DNA of 64,000 nucleotides from Romanomermis culicivorax (lineage: Eukaryota; Nematoda; Enoplea; Mermithida; Mermithidae): positions 62,001 to 126,000 of the forward strand of contig CAWUHX010000303.1 of the NCBI GenBank assembly GCA_963922205.1, given 5' to 3'. Position 1 is the first letter of the stretch, and every line of letters begins with the position of its first letter. The notes under the pieces were generated by a model, which did no database searches, was not told where the DNA came from, and saw only the letters and a list, made by a program, of their open reading frames with translations. This document shows, piece after piece, positions 45,226 to 56,780 of the stretch. The position numbers and the translations under genes were made by a program.

Positions 45226-45930
45226 AAATTATTTTCTTGGAAAATAGCCAATTTTTTCCCGCAAAAATTTTCCAAGCATTTTTCGCTGCTTCTTTTTTTC
45301 ACTTTCTATAAAGATTAGCATTTTTAGAGCAAGAAAAAATTAATTTTCTTGGAAAAAAGCCAATTTTTTCCCGCAAAAATTTCGTATGCATTTTTTGCTG
45401 CTTCTTTTTTCTTCTCATCATTTATTCACTTTCTCCAAAGATTAACATTTTTAAAGCAGAAAAAGACTTATTTTCTTGGAAAAAACCAATTTTTTCCCGC
45501 AAAAATTTTCCAAGCATTTTTGCTGCTTCTTTTTTCTTCTCATCATTTATTTACTTTTTATAAAGATTAGCATTTTCAGAGCAGAAAAAAATTTATTTTC
45601 TTAAAAAAAAGCCAATTTTTTCCCGAAAAAATTTCCTAAGCATTTTTTGATGCTTCTTTTTTTCACATCATTTATTCACTTTCTATAAAAATTAACATTT
45701 TTAGAGCAGAAAAAAATTTATTTTCTCGGAAAAAGTCAATTTTTTTCCCGCATAAATTTTCTAAGCGTTTTTCGCTGCTTCTTTTTTCTTCTCATCATTT
45801 ATTCACTTTCTATAAAGATTAGCATTTTTAGAGCAGAAAAAAATTTATTTTCTTGGAAAAAAGCCATTTTTCCCGCAAAAATTTCGTGAGCATTTTCTTC
45901 TGCTTTTTTTCTTCTCATCATTTATTCATT
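45226..45930 (+). repeat. Tandem repeat, about 124-bp period, six copies
   Basis: Units contain TTATTTTCTTGGAAAAAAGC, TTTTTTCCCGCAAAAATTT and TCATCATTTATTCACTTTCT in fixed order. The last unit abuts, and may overlap, the 5' end of the gene at 45931. Confidence 0.75.
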
Positions 45931-48748
45931 GATTCTGACCGGCGACGAATAAAAAATTTTGGTTTATCAACGAAAGAAAGAGAAAAAATCAATTTTCTGC
46001 TCGGAGCTGGGTATGAGGAAAAAATTGTCCAATATCTGGTTTATGACATTGCTCGATCGGTTTGCTCGAATCAATCTGACAAAATTAGGCATTGGCCTTT
46101 TGTGGAATCTTTGCTTGACATTGTACCGGGCGATAATAACGCTTCGGGCCAAGTGGAAAAATTCTTCAAACTTAAACATTGGAGAGATTTTTTGAAAAAT
46201 CGCGGCCTGGGAAAATTTTCAGAATGGCGACCAAAGTGCATTCGCCATCTTTAACATTGTTGCTGGCGCAGTCTTTACCATCACTTCAATAATTTCACTG
46301 GGAATCGGTGCATTGACCTTAGCAGGTTTTGCTGTCGTGCCAGTCATCGGCTGGATTCTTTTTGCCGTAGGAACTGCATTCTACATAATACAGAATGTAT
46401 GGAAGATAGTCAATGACTATGGAGGTTTCAAACAATTCTGCATCGCGTCCTGGGAGTTTATCAAATCGCTTCCAGATTTGCTGCAAAATCCAATACAGTA
46501 TTTGCAAAGGCAGCAAGCTGAAGATGCTGCCAAAGTAGTGAACAAGGCACTAGAAATTATGGAGAAAAATACGATGATCCAGAACGTAATTTCCACTCCA
46601 ATTTGCCAAGAAAATATTGGTAACAGTAATGCCTGTCACGACATCTACATAAATTTCAATGAAAAATTCCGTTATCTCGAAAAAAATATTTTATTCAATA
46701 CACCAAATATTACTGAAAAATTTAGCAAAAAATATGAAAAATTGTGCGCTTTCCAAACGGCAATTGGGATCACGGCCAAAATTCTTAGCACAATATCTAA
46801 TCCGCATGGTTCTGTCATTGACTATGGGTGCGTTAATGCTCTGGCGGTTGGCCGAATAACAAACGAAATAATACACGACCCGATTTCATTATACATGCTC
46901 CACGGAAATTCTACCGTGTACGCCATTCGACATACAATTAGCATTTTTCGACTATCGGGAGGAATATCGTGTAATATTCACGGGGGACACAGAGAAAATA
47001 CCTTCATATTTTCCTCTAGTTTCCAAAAATGCTTGATTGTCGGGCACAAGTACTCAGTAAACACTGTCGATTTATCAGAAATTCATTCACCAAACAACTA
47101 TAAAATCACACATGGCACAATGTTGGAGGGTGTAAATTCCTGCACTGGGCAGAAGAGTAGAATCACTATGGAAAACATAGGCATCATAAGAACTCAGCAA
47201 CATTATAGCGGCAGCGAGCTCGAAATCTTTTGCTCCAATATTAGCATTGTTGTCAAAAAGCCAGAGGAAGGATCACATTTTTCTCGCCCATATGGAATAA
47301 GGGTATTTAGTGCAGAGAACTGTCCTTATAATTTAGAAATAACATCGCATGGATCAGTTAATATTGATAACCAAGCGACAAATGGTAAGACTGTATATAC
47401 TTTTCCGAATGTGACAGGAGAGGTTACTATGAATCTTAATAACAACAGAGGAAAAATGACTCATTCAATTGTGTGGAAAGAAATAAGCATCATGGAAATC
47501 AGGGATGTATACATTTTTGCAAAAAGCATCGAAAAGATGATTTATCAATTTGGCTTTACATTCAAAGACTACGAAATAACCCTGACACTGTGTAATGGTA
47601 CAAACTCCACCCAGTTGATGTTTGCCGATGGTTCGCAGCTTACATTCAAAAACAACACATTCGTGGTGTATATGCTTTTTCCCCAATCGAAAGGACAATT
47701 GTGGGATACGTACAACCAACTATTTGATAACTTTAGAGGCTTTTCCCTCGAGTTGGACGCTTATTCGGATCGAGATGATGAATTTTTTGTGCTAACCAAA
47801 AATGACATTCACTTCAATGGGACAAGGATGCCTTTTTCATTCTTCAAAACCGACTATAATAAATATATTCAACAAAAAATTATTGAATGTGAAACAGGTT
47901 ACAATGTTATCCTGATCAAATCCAATTGTTGTGAGGAAATGCACTATATTTTGGAAAGAAGAAAACCTTGGTTCGACTCATTTACCATTGGGAAGATGGA
48001 AAAACCAGATTTTTTGATCATAGACTTCACAGTGCTTACTGATTCCCTCAAAGGTTTAAGGAACAATCCTTCGATGGGATTCGAACTCATTCAAAACTTT
48101 GATGAACAACAAGTAATTATCAATGTTTTTGCCGTATCCTGGATCGACCAGCTAAAAGAAATATACCAAATTGGTTCTATAATTTTGAAAAGTGATCTAA
48201 TCAATGATAGGTCATATGAAAGGATAAAGATTACAGCGCAATTTAACTTTGTTATAGTGAAAGATGATTCAACTAACCTCTTGAGAATCGAACCTCTGCC
48301 TATTGTCGTTTGTCCATTGAGCCCGGTTGTGCATCTCAGCAGACATGTTGTCCAAGAAAATCACGTAATAATGTTCAAGGACCATTCGTTGCCAAACTAC
48401 GACCTCGTAAAATTAGAAGATTCCACTCTAATCATAACTAATTTAGCTAGCAATATAGCCAAAAGTTATGTTATCAGCGAAACAAGTGTACCATTGATAA
48501 GTATTATCGTCAAAGACTACGAAGGTAATCACACCGGTTCATTGACGCTGAAATTTGAACAAGAATTAACAATCAATATTAGCCAACTGATTGGGAAGCC
48601 AATGTTGACATACTTCCAGTTCGAAGGAAAATTGTCTTCCAGCCATGCGAGTGTTATGGAGGAAGAATTCAGTTTGCAACATGATATAAGATTTGGCACC
48701 AGTCTAGATGAACAGAGCCAGATTTCTCAAGAAAACGAGCAGCAATGA
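45931..48748 (+). CDS. Large protein of unrecognised family, hydrophobic hairpin plus long beta-rich region; 5' end unresolved
   Basis: A frame open across 45931-46152 continues after a frame change into 2.5 kb of uninterrupted ORF to TGA at 48746-48748. A 70-nt intron (46153-46222, GTGGAA...TTTTCAG) joins the two in phase 0; a 1-nt frameshift is the alternative. The joined part is over 900 residues. About 50 residues just after the junction are strongly hydrophobic and Gly-rich (IVAGAVFTITSIISLGIGAL and onward), like two membrane helices. The following 650 residues are beta-prone with many N-glycosylation sequons (NGTNST, NVTG, NHTG). No ATG or signal peptide is seen upstream; the frame runs into the tandem repeat. 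It is intron-poor, unlike its neighbours. Such a hairpin could insert in membranes, but no family is recognised. AATAAA lies at 48904. Confidence 0.6.
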
Positions 48749-49379
48749 GGCAATCCAGAGTCAAAAGTGAATGGAGCATTACGAATGGAGAGTGATAAAG
48801 AACTCTATTAAATCCTAAATTGTGTAATCTGACGTATTTTTATTTCTGATAGCATAGAATTGGCCTTTTATTCTGAGGTTTTCAAATGTAGAAATTAGAA
48901 ATTAATAAACTAGAAATCTACATATTTAGATTTACAACACTTTTTTCTCTAATCTATGCATTGCAGATGTGCTACACTGAGCTTTTCAGTGTATCAAAAA
49001 TTCAGTTTGCACAAAAAGTGAGGCATGAAGCCTATATTTGTATGCAAAAAAGTGTTTTGCTGTCTAATCAGATGAATCTGTGATGCATCCAAAAAATCAA
49101 TTTCTGGCATTCATCAGCAGCAAGCAAATCAATTTCTGGCATTCATCAGCAGCAATTCATCAGCAGCAGCAGCTTATTGTATAGATTTAATATCAACAGT
49201 GTACAATGTGCTAACCTACCATATAACCAAAATTAGTCCCCGGGTGCTTGTTTTTTTTGAGTAGGTCCTGGGAGGGATGCCTAAATCAGTGTGGTGCTTA
49301 TCAATTTTTCAGAAATTAACACCCAAACCTCATCTGCATACAACAAAAATTAGATCAATGGTTTGTTCCAATACAAATG
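48749..49379. other. 3' flank with short tandem repeat
   Basis: AATAAA at 48904-48909. AATTTCTGGCATTCATCAGC is repeated at about 49100 and 49130, then CAGCAG units to 49175. No other gene. Confidence 0.45.
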
Positions 49380-50010
49380 CTTGCTGATGGGATTGACCGA
49401 CGCCATCTTCTCGTTCCAGTGGGATGTCTCACAAATGCTTGAGGAGTGTGAAGGGTGCATCGCTCAATGGCATATAAGTGACCAGTTCCACAGCCATTCA
49501 ACATGATGAATAACTACGAGCCATGCTGCAATGCCTCAGGGACAAAGATTTTCGTCTCAACATCACAAAATGTCAACCTGCTGTCAGCAACATTCCATTC
49601 CTAAGCATTTGATATCGAGTACTAGCATCAAATCCAGCCCAAAAAGCCTAGATGCAATCAGAAATGTGCAGATCCAGCTGTCAATCACTGATGTTTGCAG
49701 TGTCCTCAAATCAATCAGCCACATCTGAGAGTTTTCCCGCATCTTGTGAACCATGCTGAGCTGCTCCAGCATTTGACCAGTACGTCCCTGCAAACCAAAT
49801 TTGAATGGAGTAATGACAGTACAATGGAATTCAACAAGTTTAAATTGCTGCTAATGAACGATTAACAACTAGCAATATATGATCCTGATCATCTGACTGT
49901 TTTAGCCTCTGATGCGTCCAACATCGGTCTCAATGCCAACCTGTATGTCACAGATAACAGGAGAACAATTTGTGCAGATTGGATCCAACAGCAAAACACT
50001 TATCAAGATT
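49380..50010 (+). pseudogene. Ty3/gypsy reverse transcriptase/RNase H fossil
   Basis: Frame-shifted pieces follow pol order. GLTDAIFSFQWDVSQMLEE resembles the RT palm, then LRAMLQCLRDKDFRLNITKC, then AIRN and VTDV-like thumb sequence, and HLVNHAELLQHLT. FEWSND and LAIYDPDHLTVLASDASNIG contain the RNase H ASDAS motif. Many stops and indels; only a fragment. It lies just upstream of a solo LTR but is not necessarily the same insertion. Confidence 0.7.
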
Positions 50011-50081
50011 CTTGATGATGACCAATCTTGTGCCTAACCAAACCATTTTTGCAGGGGCAACATTTTCTTTTTTGGTGAATG

Positions 50082-50633
50082 TGTTGTAGTGGGTGTCCGC
50101 CATATTTTATCATTTTTGTCCAACCGTGCATGAGGCCCACAGGTAGCAAGTGAAGTGAGCAACGTGGACCATCAACAGTCGTCTCACTGTAGTGCACGTC
50201 AGTACGCGTGCGCTGGCTGTCTCTCGATATATCTTTTTATTCATATATTTTTCATTATTGAACATGCGCCCTGCTGGCCACTTTATCTTCACTCGTCACC
50301 TCCCCGCACGCACCTCATCGTTTTGTTTTTCTCTCAGTGCGTGGGAGTGAAATTGTTTGCTTTTCTCGCCCGTCCCATTTGTAAGTAAGTGATCTTTTAT
50401 TGCATGAGTAAATTTGAAAGAAATGACTTCCTTTCTGGCATTCATCGAATTCAGGAGACAATTAAGGAAACATCTTTTCCTTAATTGGTGGGATAATTAG
50501 TGTCGGGTTTAAGTACAATTGATTTAGTTAATCGGGTAAGCGTGGGCGTGGGAAAGACGTACATAAAGGACGAACCCTGGGATCCTAATCCTGCCGTGCC
50601 TCATCAGCACCCGACCCATATTAAAATACAACC
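50082..50633 (+). mobile_element. Solo LTR, family TGTTGTAG, 552 bp
   Basis: Begins TGTTGTAGTG and ends TACAACC, flanked by a 4-bp duplication AATG (50078-50081, 50634-50637). Shares GAGGCCCACAGGTAGCAAGT, TTAATTGGTGGGATAATTA and GGTAAGCGTGGG with its relatives. Confidence 0.8.
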
Positions 50634-50844
50634 AATGCCTGCTTTTTAGTCAGCTATGACACATTTAACTACTCATATGCAGGCATTCTGGGTATTGTAA
50701 ACGCCATACAGCCTAAACCATTTTTAATCAGAAAGCAGAATCTGTTCACTTCCTGTTTTTGTGAAGTTGTTCTTCAACTAGTGGTAAAATTTGATGCGGT
50801 TTCCTTTCTGCTCATCCATCAACTTCAGTTCAGTGCAGATCTCC

Positions 50845-50975
50845 TGTTGTATTTGTGTGCGGGGCGGGGATTGATGAGTCATGGGCAGGATTGGGATTCT
50901 GAGGTTGTGTCCTTAATGTACGTGTTTCCCACACCCATGTTTACCCGATAGATTAATTACTTGTACTGATTCTCA
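50845..50975 (-). mobile_element. Truncated LTR fragment, same family
   Basis: Starts TGTTGTATTTG and shares GGGCAGGATTGGGATTCTGA, CCTTAATGTACGTGTTTCCC and GTTTACCCGAT with the minus-strand LTRs. Similarity ends at about 50975. Confidence 0.65.
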
Positions 50976-51413
50976 ATACCAGCCAACAAGAATTCATATT
51001 CGTCTATTTGATTGTTTGATAAAGAATCAGCTGAATTGCTCGAAACAAGTAATTTGGATCGAAAATTTTTGTGTTGTTGGCTAATATCAACTTTTTCTGG
51101 AGTTTGTGGGCTATCAATGTCCAGGGAAGTTCCCTAACGGAATAAGTTGACATGTATATGGCAGGACCAAGATGCATAAGGACACAGGACCTGAAGTCTG
51201 GGGCGTCGGGTGGGTTTTTGGGGCATGGGGGTCACCGATTCCAAAATTTTATGAGGAAGAAAGAGTCTCTGAAGGAAAAAAAATTAAATTTTTTTCAGGA
51301 AAAATGCCTGAAAAACGGGTTTCTGAAAATTTGAAAAAACATTTAAAAAACAAAAAACATGTAAAAAAACAAAACATGTTAAAATCAACAACATGTTTGA
51401 AAAAACATGTAAA
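50976..51413. other. Spacer between LTRs
   Basis: Unique DNA; AAAAAACATGT motifs repeat at 51340-51410. No gene. Confidence 0.35.
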
Positions 51414-51981
51414 TGTTGTATTTGGAAATGAGTCCGGGCTTTAGGCTTTGAGTTCAGGCAGGATTGGGATCCCAGGGTTCGTCCTTAATGTACCTATTTC
51501 CCAAACCCACACTTACCCGATTAACTTAATTAACAGTACTTAAACCCAACACTGATAATCCCACCAATCAAGGAAAAGTAACTTCCTTAATAGTCTCCCG
51601 AGTTAGATGAATACAAGAAAGGAAATCCCTTTCTTCAATTTTATTGTGTTTTTTGCGAATTCCTGCTGTCGCAAGTCAAATTTTTGGGGTATCTCCTTAG
51701 TGCCCGTGAAAGAAAAACAATTTCACTCCCATGCACTGGAAAGAAAAACAAACACAGGCATGTGTGCGGGGAGGCAGCGAGTACGGAATTTAACTAATGG
51801 GGGCACACATTGTAAAAACACATCAGAATGATACACATTGAGAGAGCTAGCTCACGCGTACTGACGTGCACTACAGTAAGACGACTGTTGATGGTCCACA
51901 TCACTCACTCCACTTGGCACTTGCGGGCCTCATGTGTGGATTGACAAAAAATGACAAAATCGGCGGAAACACACTACAACA
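51414..51981 (-). mobile_element. Solo LTR, family TGTTGTAG, 568 bp
   Basis: Ends TGTTGTA and TACAACA with a 4-bp duplication TAAA (51410-51413, 51982-51985). Same length as the copy at 42537. Confidence 0.85.
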
Positions 51982-51985
51982 TAAA

Positions 51986-52784
51986 AATGGGCAATGACAC
52001 CCCTCTGGAATATAAAAAACTACTGGACCCAAAATCTAGATACTTTGTGGGTGTGCACGGGGCTGAATTCCATTAGTAAATTTTCAATAATATGAGGTGG
52101 CACTCAATGCATTATAGAGAGCATTGCATCAAACCTTTGCCTTGCGATTTTGCAAATCATGCTGTTGCCATTCTGTCTACATCAAGATGAGAATATACAC
52201 TATTTCACTAACATAATATTGATGTTACTGTAAAAATTTGAAAGCTTCAAGTTATCAGCTGCATGAGGTATGGTTCAGAAAACCTGAGTGACAGGACTCG
52301 AGTGGAGGAGGAAATTGCATATGTTTGAGATTTCTGTACTTCTGGCTGGTGGATTCAGCACTATCGCTTTTGGCATATGGGTAGTACTGATGATAAGAAA
52401 TATTTTTTATATCTTCATTTTGAAATTAAACTAGCTACGAGCCTGGTACAGAAGTAAATTTTAACTGAATGTTTGAGTTACTATCATGTCAATCAGAGTA
52501 ACCTGATTCAAATTTCCTCATAAACCTAGGGATGAAACTTGGCTCCATGCGCACCCACACACTATCTAGATTTTAGGCCCAACAATTTTTGAGATTCCAG
52601 GGGGGATGTAGCTGCATCATAGACTCTTCTGAACTGCAGTTAACTAAGAGTTGACATAGGTAGTAAGTTAACTAGGAGTAGACTTCAGTACAGAAGAGTC
52701 GAACTCTTCTTTTTCTACCGAAAAACTTCTTGAACTCTCGGTAGTTGACTAGGAGTTTCACCACGACCAGCCACATGTCCGAAA
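51986..52784. other. Intergenic, nothing recognised
   Basis: No supported gene; a short inverted motif AGAAGAGTC/GAACTCTTCT at about 52690. Confidence 0.35.
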
Positions 52785-52930
52785 ATCAAACCTCACTCCG
52801 GTCGAAATTTGGTAAAAAGTTGTAGAAAGCCTGAGGAAGGTAATAGGATTACTGCCGAAAGATTGCTCATCCACATTGTTCTGTTACATATGTTGTATTG
52901 TTATCTTTTGTGTTGAAATAAAGCATTTCA
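52785..52930 (+). mobile_element. SINE body, 5'-truncated
   Basis: Matches the body and tail of the SINE at 29053-29247 (AGAAAGCCTGAGGAAGGTAA, ATTGCTCATCCACATTGTTC, ACATATGTTGTATTGTT) but lacks its tRNA-like head. Confidence 0.6.
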
Positions 52931-53020
52931 CCATTTTTAAGCGGTTGTACAGGCTAAAAAGCAGACAGCAGAATATGAGCTATTACAATCAGCCATGACT
53001 AACATTGAGACAATTGCAGC

Positions 53021-53909
53021 TGTAACGACCAGATTTTGTCAAGCACTTTACTTTAACCAATTGGATGTTACGGCGGAAACGGCTATAAAGGAATGGGGGG
53101 AGCGGGCGAGTCAATAATATGACTATGGTGGGTTCGACGATTGCTTGATTCATCGAGTATACAAAAATGAACGTCGCGTTCGCTTGCAAATATAATAATA
53201 ACGCCTCGGTTTAATTGCTTTCGAAAAATGGCTGTTTGCAAATAAAAATGAATGGCCCGGGATCAAAACAAAGAATTACAATAATAATAAAATCATGCTT
53301 TGCTTCTCTTTAAATACAACGTTTTTGGCCACTCCCTGGGTGTCATGGGAGGTCGTGCTTCTGTCCATCTTCTTCCGCCAATCGTTGCTTCCTGCTTTGC
53401 TTTTCATGCTTACTTAGTCACACCCTTTAACGCTTTACTAGTACAGTATGCTTTTCCTGTCTTGCTTTTTTCCTACAGTGGGCTTAGCCACACCTCTGTG
53501 CTTCTGTGCATGCTTCCTGTATCTGTTTCTCTGAATACACATGTTTTGTGGGGCCATCGTTACCGTTGCACTTGAGACTACTGTCTGGCGGGGCTTTGAC
53601 TTATTTTACTGTGTGCAGGTGTTGTTTGCAATTTTTACAGGGGATTACGGTAGCTGTGCAATGTGTGGTTTAGTGTAGGTTCTAGGGAACCAGCTGCCGT
53701 TTGGGCAAATTAATTGGGGCATCTTAATTGGGCTACCCGGATGTGAACGGATCAAAATAAAGTACTTCAGGTAATTTTATAGGAGTGTTTGGGTGTGAAT
53801 CCCAGACACCCTTGAGACTATAAAATAGGAAAACGAAATAATATTTAATAATTACTATCACATACAGTATGCTATATATTTACAGTACTGCGTTAGCAGG
53901 TACGTTACA
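53021..53909 (+). mobile_element. Solo LTR, family TGTAACGACC, 889 bp
   Basis: Perfect inverted ends TGTAAC/GTTACA with a 4-bp duplication CAGC (53017-53020, 53910-53913). Second copy of the LTR at 39734. Confidence 0.85.
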
Positions 53910-53983
53910 CAGCTTACAACAGCAAATATATGAATGTAGGTATAAAAACTTATGTAGTATCTATGCTACAACAGTCCTACAGT

Positions 53984-54127
53984 ACTAGTATAGCACGTCA
54001 ACACCTAACTAAAAAAATTTTTTTCTGCTTTCAACCACTAGTATAGCACGTCAACACCTACCTCAAAAATATTTTTCTTCGTTTGACCACTAGTATAGCA
54101 CTATTTTCGATGACATATTCGTCTCAA

Positions 54128-54213
<86 letters not shown>

Positions 54214-54453
54214 TCAGTGGACATTTTACAAAAGAGGATACTGCTGAGCAATTTCTCTGATCAGATCGGTGAACGGGCGGGCATTGTTCAACAAACGCCA
54301 ATGATACTCGGCCAAGTGACCACCCAGCAAATTCTATTTTGTGCCTCTCATTGACTATAGGTTTAGGCTTAGGCTTAGGCTTAGGCATAGGCTTAGGCTT
54401 AGGCTTAGGCTTAGGAACATTTTTTGGGGCAGGTGTTGACGTGCTATACTAGT
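53984..54453. mobile_element. Foldback-like element with (AAT)n and TTAGGC arrays
   Basis: ACTAGTATAGCACGTCAACA-type copies occur three times at the left (53984, 54037, 54089 partial) and once inverted at the right end (54431-54453). CAGTCCTAC occurs just outside both ends (about 53974 and 54457), a likely target duplication. Inside are about 29 AAT triplets (54127-54213) and about nine TTAGGC units (54361-54413). Confidence 0.65.
54127..54213. repeat. (AAT)n microsatellite
   Basis: Perfect trinucleotide array; the poly-Asn and poly-Tyr open frames across it are artefacts. Confidence 0.9.
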
Positions 54454-54619
54454 ACCCAGTCCTACTTGTAATAAATTACTTTAAAAACAACCATATCAAA
54501 AAATTCTGCTTCTTAAAATTTTATCAAAAACTAAAAAACAAAATACTCTTTTTTTCCCCGAATAACAAACTCCTGACCAATTTGTATTCAGAAAATTGAC
54601 AACAACATCAATCATTTTT

Positions 54620-55173
54620 CTAATCATTTTTGTCTGAGTAATCATTGTACTCCTCCTCGTCAGCATTGTTGTCGTCAATTTCAATACCGTTTCCATTCGC
54701 AGAATTTAGATTGGTGTCCAATGATTCGTAAGCATCACCATATTTGCTTCCTGAAAAATCTGGAAAAATCAAAAATAACTGCTTCAATATTATCAAATAA
54801 TTGTTTGACCATTGATCGAAAGTCAATGAAAGGGAACAAAAACAAAAAAAAGCAAAAACAAGAAAAAATAATAAAAATAAGGGAAAATGACCAAAAAATA
54901 ACAAAAACAACCAAAATAAAGAAGCAATCCACACCAGGTCACACGCCACATTACCTCCATGAGCAGTATCTTTTTTCTCTTCGCTTTTCTCATATTTCGG
55001 ATCATCTGTAAACGACTCGTATGAGTCGTTTTCATCCTCTTGAAGATTTGTGATCTTACTCCTTAACTGCAGGCCACTAAAAAAACTTGACTAAACTCAC
55101 CCAAAGGCGTATTCTCCACGATGACTGTCAGGAAGAGCACGAAAAATAGGCACAGAAAAGTAAACTTGGTCAT
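54620..55173 (-). CDS. Small acidic secreted protein, 3 exons
   Basis: Exons (minus) 55173-55101, 55038-54955 and 54750-54620, all junctions in phase 1 at GT-AG sites (GTGAGT...TTCAAG; GTAATG...TTTTTCAG). The product is 95 residues, or 101 if the in-frame ATG at 55191 is used. Residues 1-19 form a signal peptide (MTKFTFLCLFFVLFLTVIV). The mature chain is Asp/Glu/Asn/Ser/Tyr-rich (DENDSYESF, DDNNADEEEYNDYSD) with no Cys, so it is probably disordered and highly acidic. The first acceptor is weaker than the TGCAG at 55067, but that alternative makes a stop. No family is recognised; a calcium-binding or mucin-like secreted role is only a guess. Confidence 0.6.
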
Positions 55174-55407
55174 TGACTCGGACATCGACATCTATATGTT
55201 GAATCTAAAATGAGACATAATGGTTGAAGTGACATTCATCCAAATGTTTATTGTTACAGTAATCCAAACATTGCATTTTTGAATGTTTTAACATGGAATA
55301 ACTCCCTCAAATGGTCTCTGTGCACAGTTCTCGTGTATTTCCTAGTCTTTCCACAGCAGTGTCCATCGCGAAGATCTTTGCTGCTGACTTGGATATGAAA
55401 TATCATG

Positions 55408-55856
55408 ACACGTAATGGGTAAACGCATTGCCATTGTAACCATCGCCAAACACTGTTCCAAAAGTAATGCTCGACTGGGATTTGAACCCGGGTCTCTGTG
55501 ACTATAGTGCAGCGTTCTTCCGATTGAACTACCGAGCTAGTGTTGTGATTGTTACGAAGGGGTGATGTACGGCTGTGCGACATAAGACATTCCCCCCTTG
55601 AAAGAAGGACTACCTTGTCCGTTGAAGATGCAGGTTCCTGGGGCCCACCAATGTGGGACCATCGAAGCCTCCCCATGTCACGTAATGGGTAAATGCGTTG
55701 CCATTGTAACCATCGCCAAACACTGTTCGAAAAATAATGCTCGTCCGGGATTTGAACCCGGGTCTCTGTGACTATAGTGCAGCATTCTTCCGATTGAACT
55801 ACTGAGCCAGTGTTGCGATTGTTACGAAGGGGTGATGTACGGCTGTGCGACACGTG
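55408..55856 (-). mobile_element. Dimeric tRNA-derived SINE (inverted copy)
   Basis: Two tRNA-like heads on the minus strand (55468-55538 and 55738-55808), with the same linkers and order as at 23396-23850. Box B reads GGTTCAAATCC. Confidence 0.7.
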
Positions 55857-56780
55857 ACAATCAAATGTACGGGTTCAGAGAAAAAGGCACGACTGCACTA
55901 CTCGCAGCTCACTATCAAACACCATTCTTTGGAGAAACACAGGGCCTTTGTGGCAGCATCCCTGCTATGTTTAGGCATGCCAGAGGCCTCCTTGATAAAG
56001 GCCTCATTACATTGTTCATGCACAATCAGATGCAGTCCCCCCACAGCAGCCCCTCTATCTGGTTGCATAATCTGATCATGGTTTGAGCCTATGATTCGGA
56101 TATGAAACATCAAATTTACGGGATTGGAGAAGAAAGCACGAGAACACTCTTCCTCCACCAATGCAGGTTTGAGCCCATTTGGATATGAAACATCAAATCT
56201 ACGGGTTTTTGAGAAAAATGTACGACTACGCTTTCCTTGCATTGAACCAGGTTTGGGCCTGTGATTTCAATATGGAACATCAAATCCACGGGTTTGGAGA
56301 GAAATGTGCGACTGCGCTCCAGAATTGAGCCTATGATTTGGATATGAAACATCAAATCTACGGGTTTCTAAGAAAAATGTATGACTACCCTCTTCTGCAT
56401 TGATCCAGCTTTAGGTGTATGATTTGTGTATGAAACATCAAATCTACGGGTTTAGAGGAAAATGCAGGACTATACTCTTCCTGCATCAATCCAGGTTTGA
56501 GCCTATGATATGGATATGAAACATCAAATCTATGGTTCTGGAGATTAATGGACGACTGCACTCAAGGTTTGGGCCTATGATTCAGATATGAAACATCAAA
56601 TCTACGGGTTCGGAGAAAAATGCACGACTACGCTGTTTCTGCATCAATTCAGTTTGAGCCTATTCTTTGCCAATGAAACATCAAATCTACGGGTTTGAAG
56701 AGAAATGGACGACTGCGCTCTAGATTTGGGCCTATGATTTGGATGTGAAACATCAAATCTACGGGTTTTCGCAAAAAACT
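55857..56780. repeat. Tandem repeat, about 80-90 bp, ten copies
   Basis: ATGAAACATCAAATCTACGG recurs near 56103, 56187, 56274, 56348, 56434, 56520, 56589, 56679 and 56750, each followed by GGTTT..GAGAAAAATG.ACGACT. Period varies by deletion. Open frames are repeat artefacts. Confidence 0.75.

Noticed and set aside
46313-48748. Gene starting at 46313
   Set aside because: That codon is TTG and the frame is open upstream to the splice-like site at 46223, with coding sequence before it, so the true start lies further 5'.
54101-54388. Poly-Asn or poly-Tyr protein
   Set aside because: Translation of the AAT microsatellite.
55067-55100. 34-nt first intron in the acidic secreted gene
   Set aside because: Using the TGCAG acceptor gives an immediate stop; the acceptor at 55039 gives a 62-nt intron and keeps phase.
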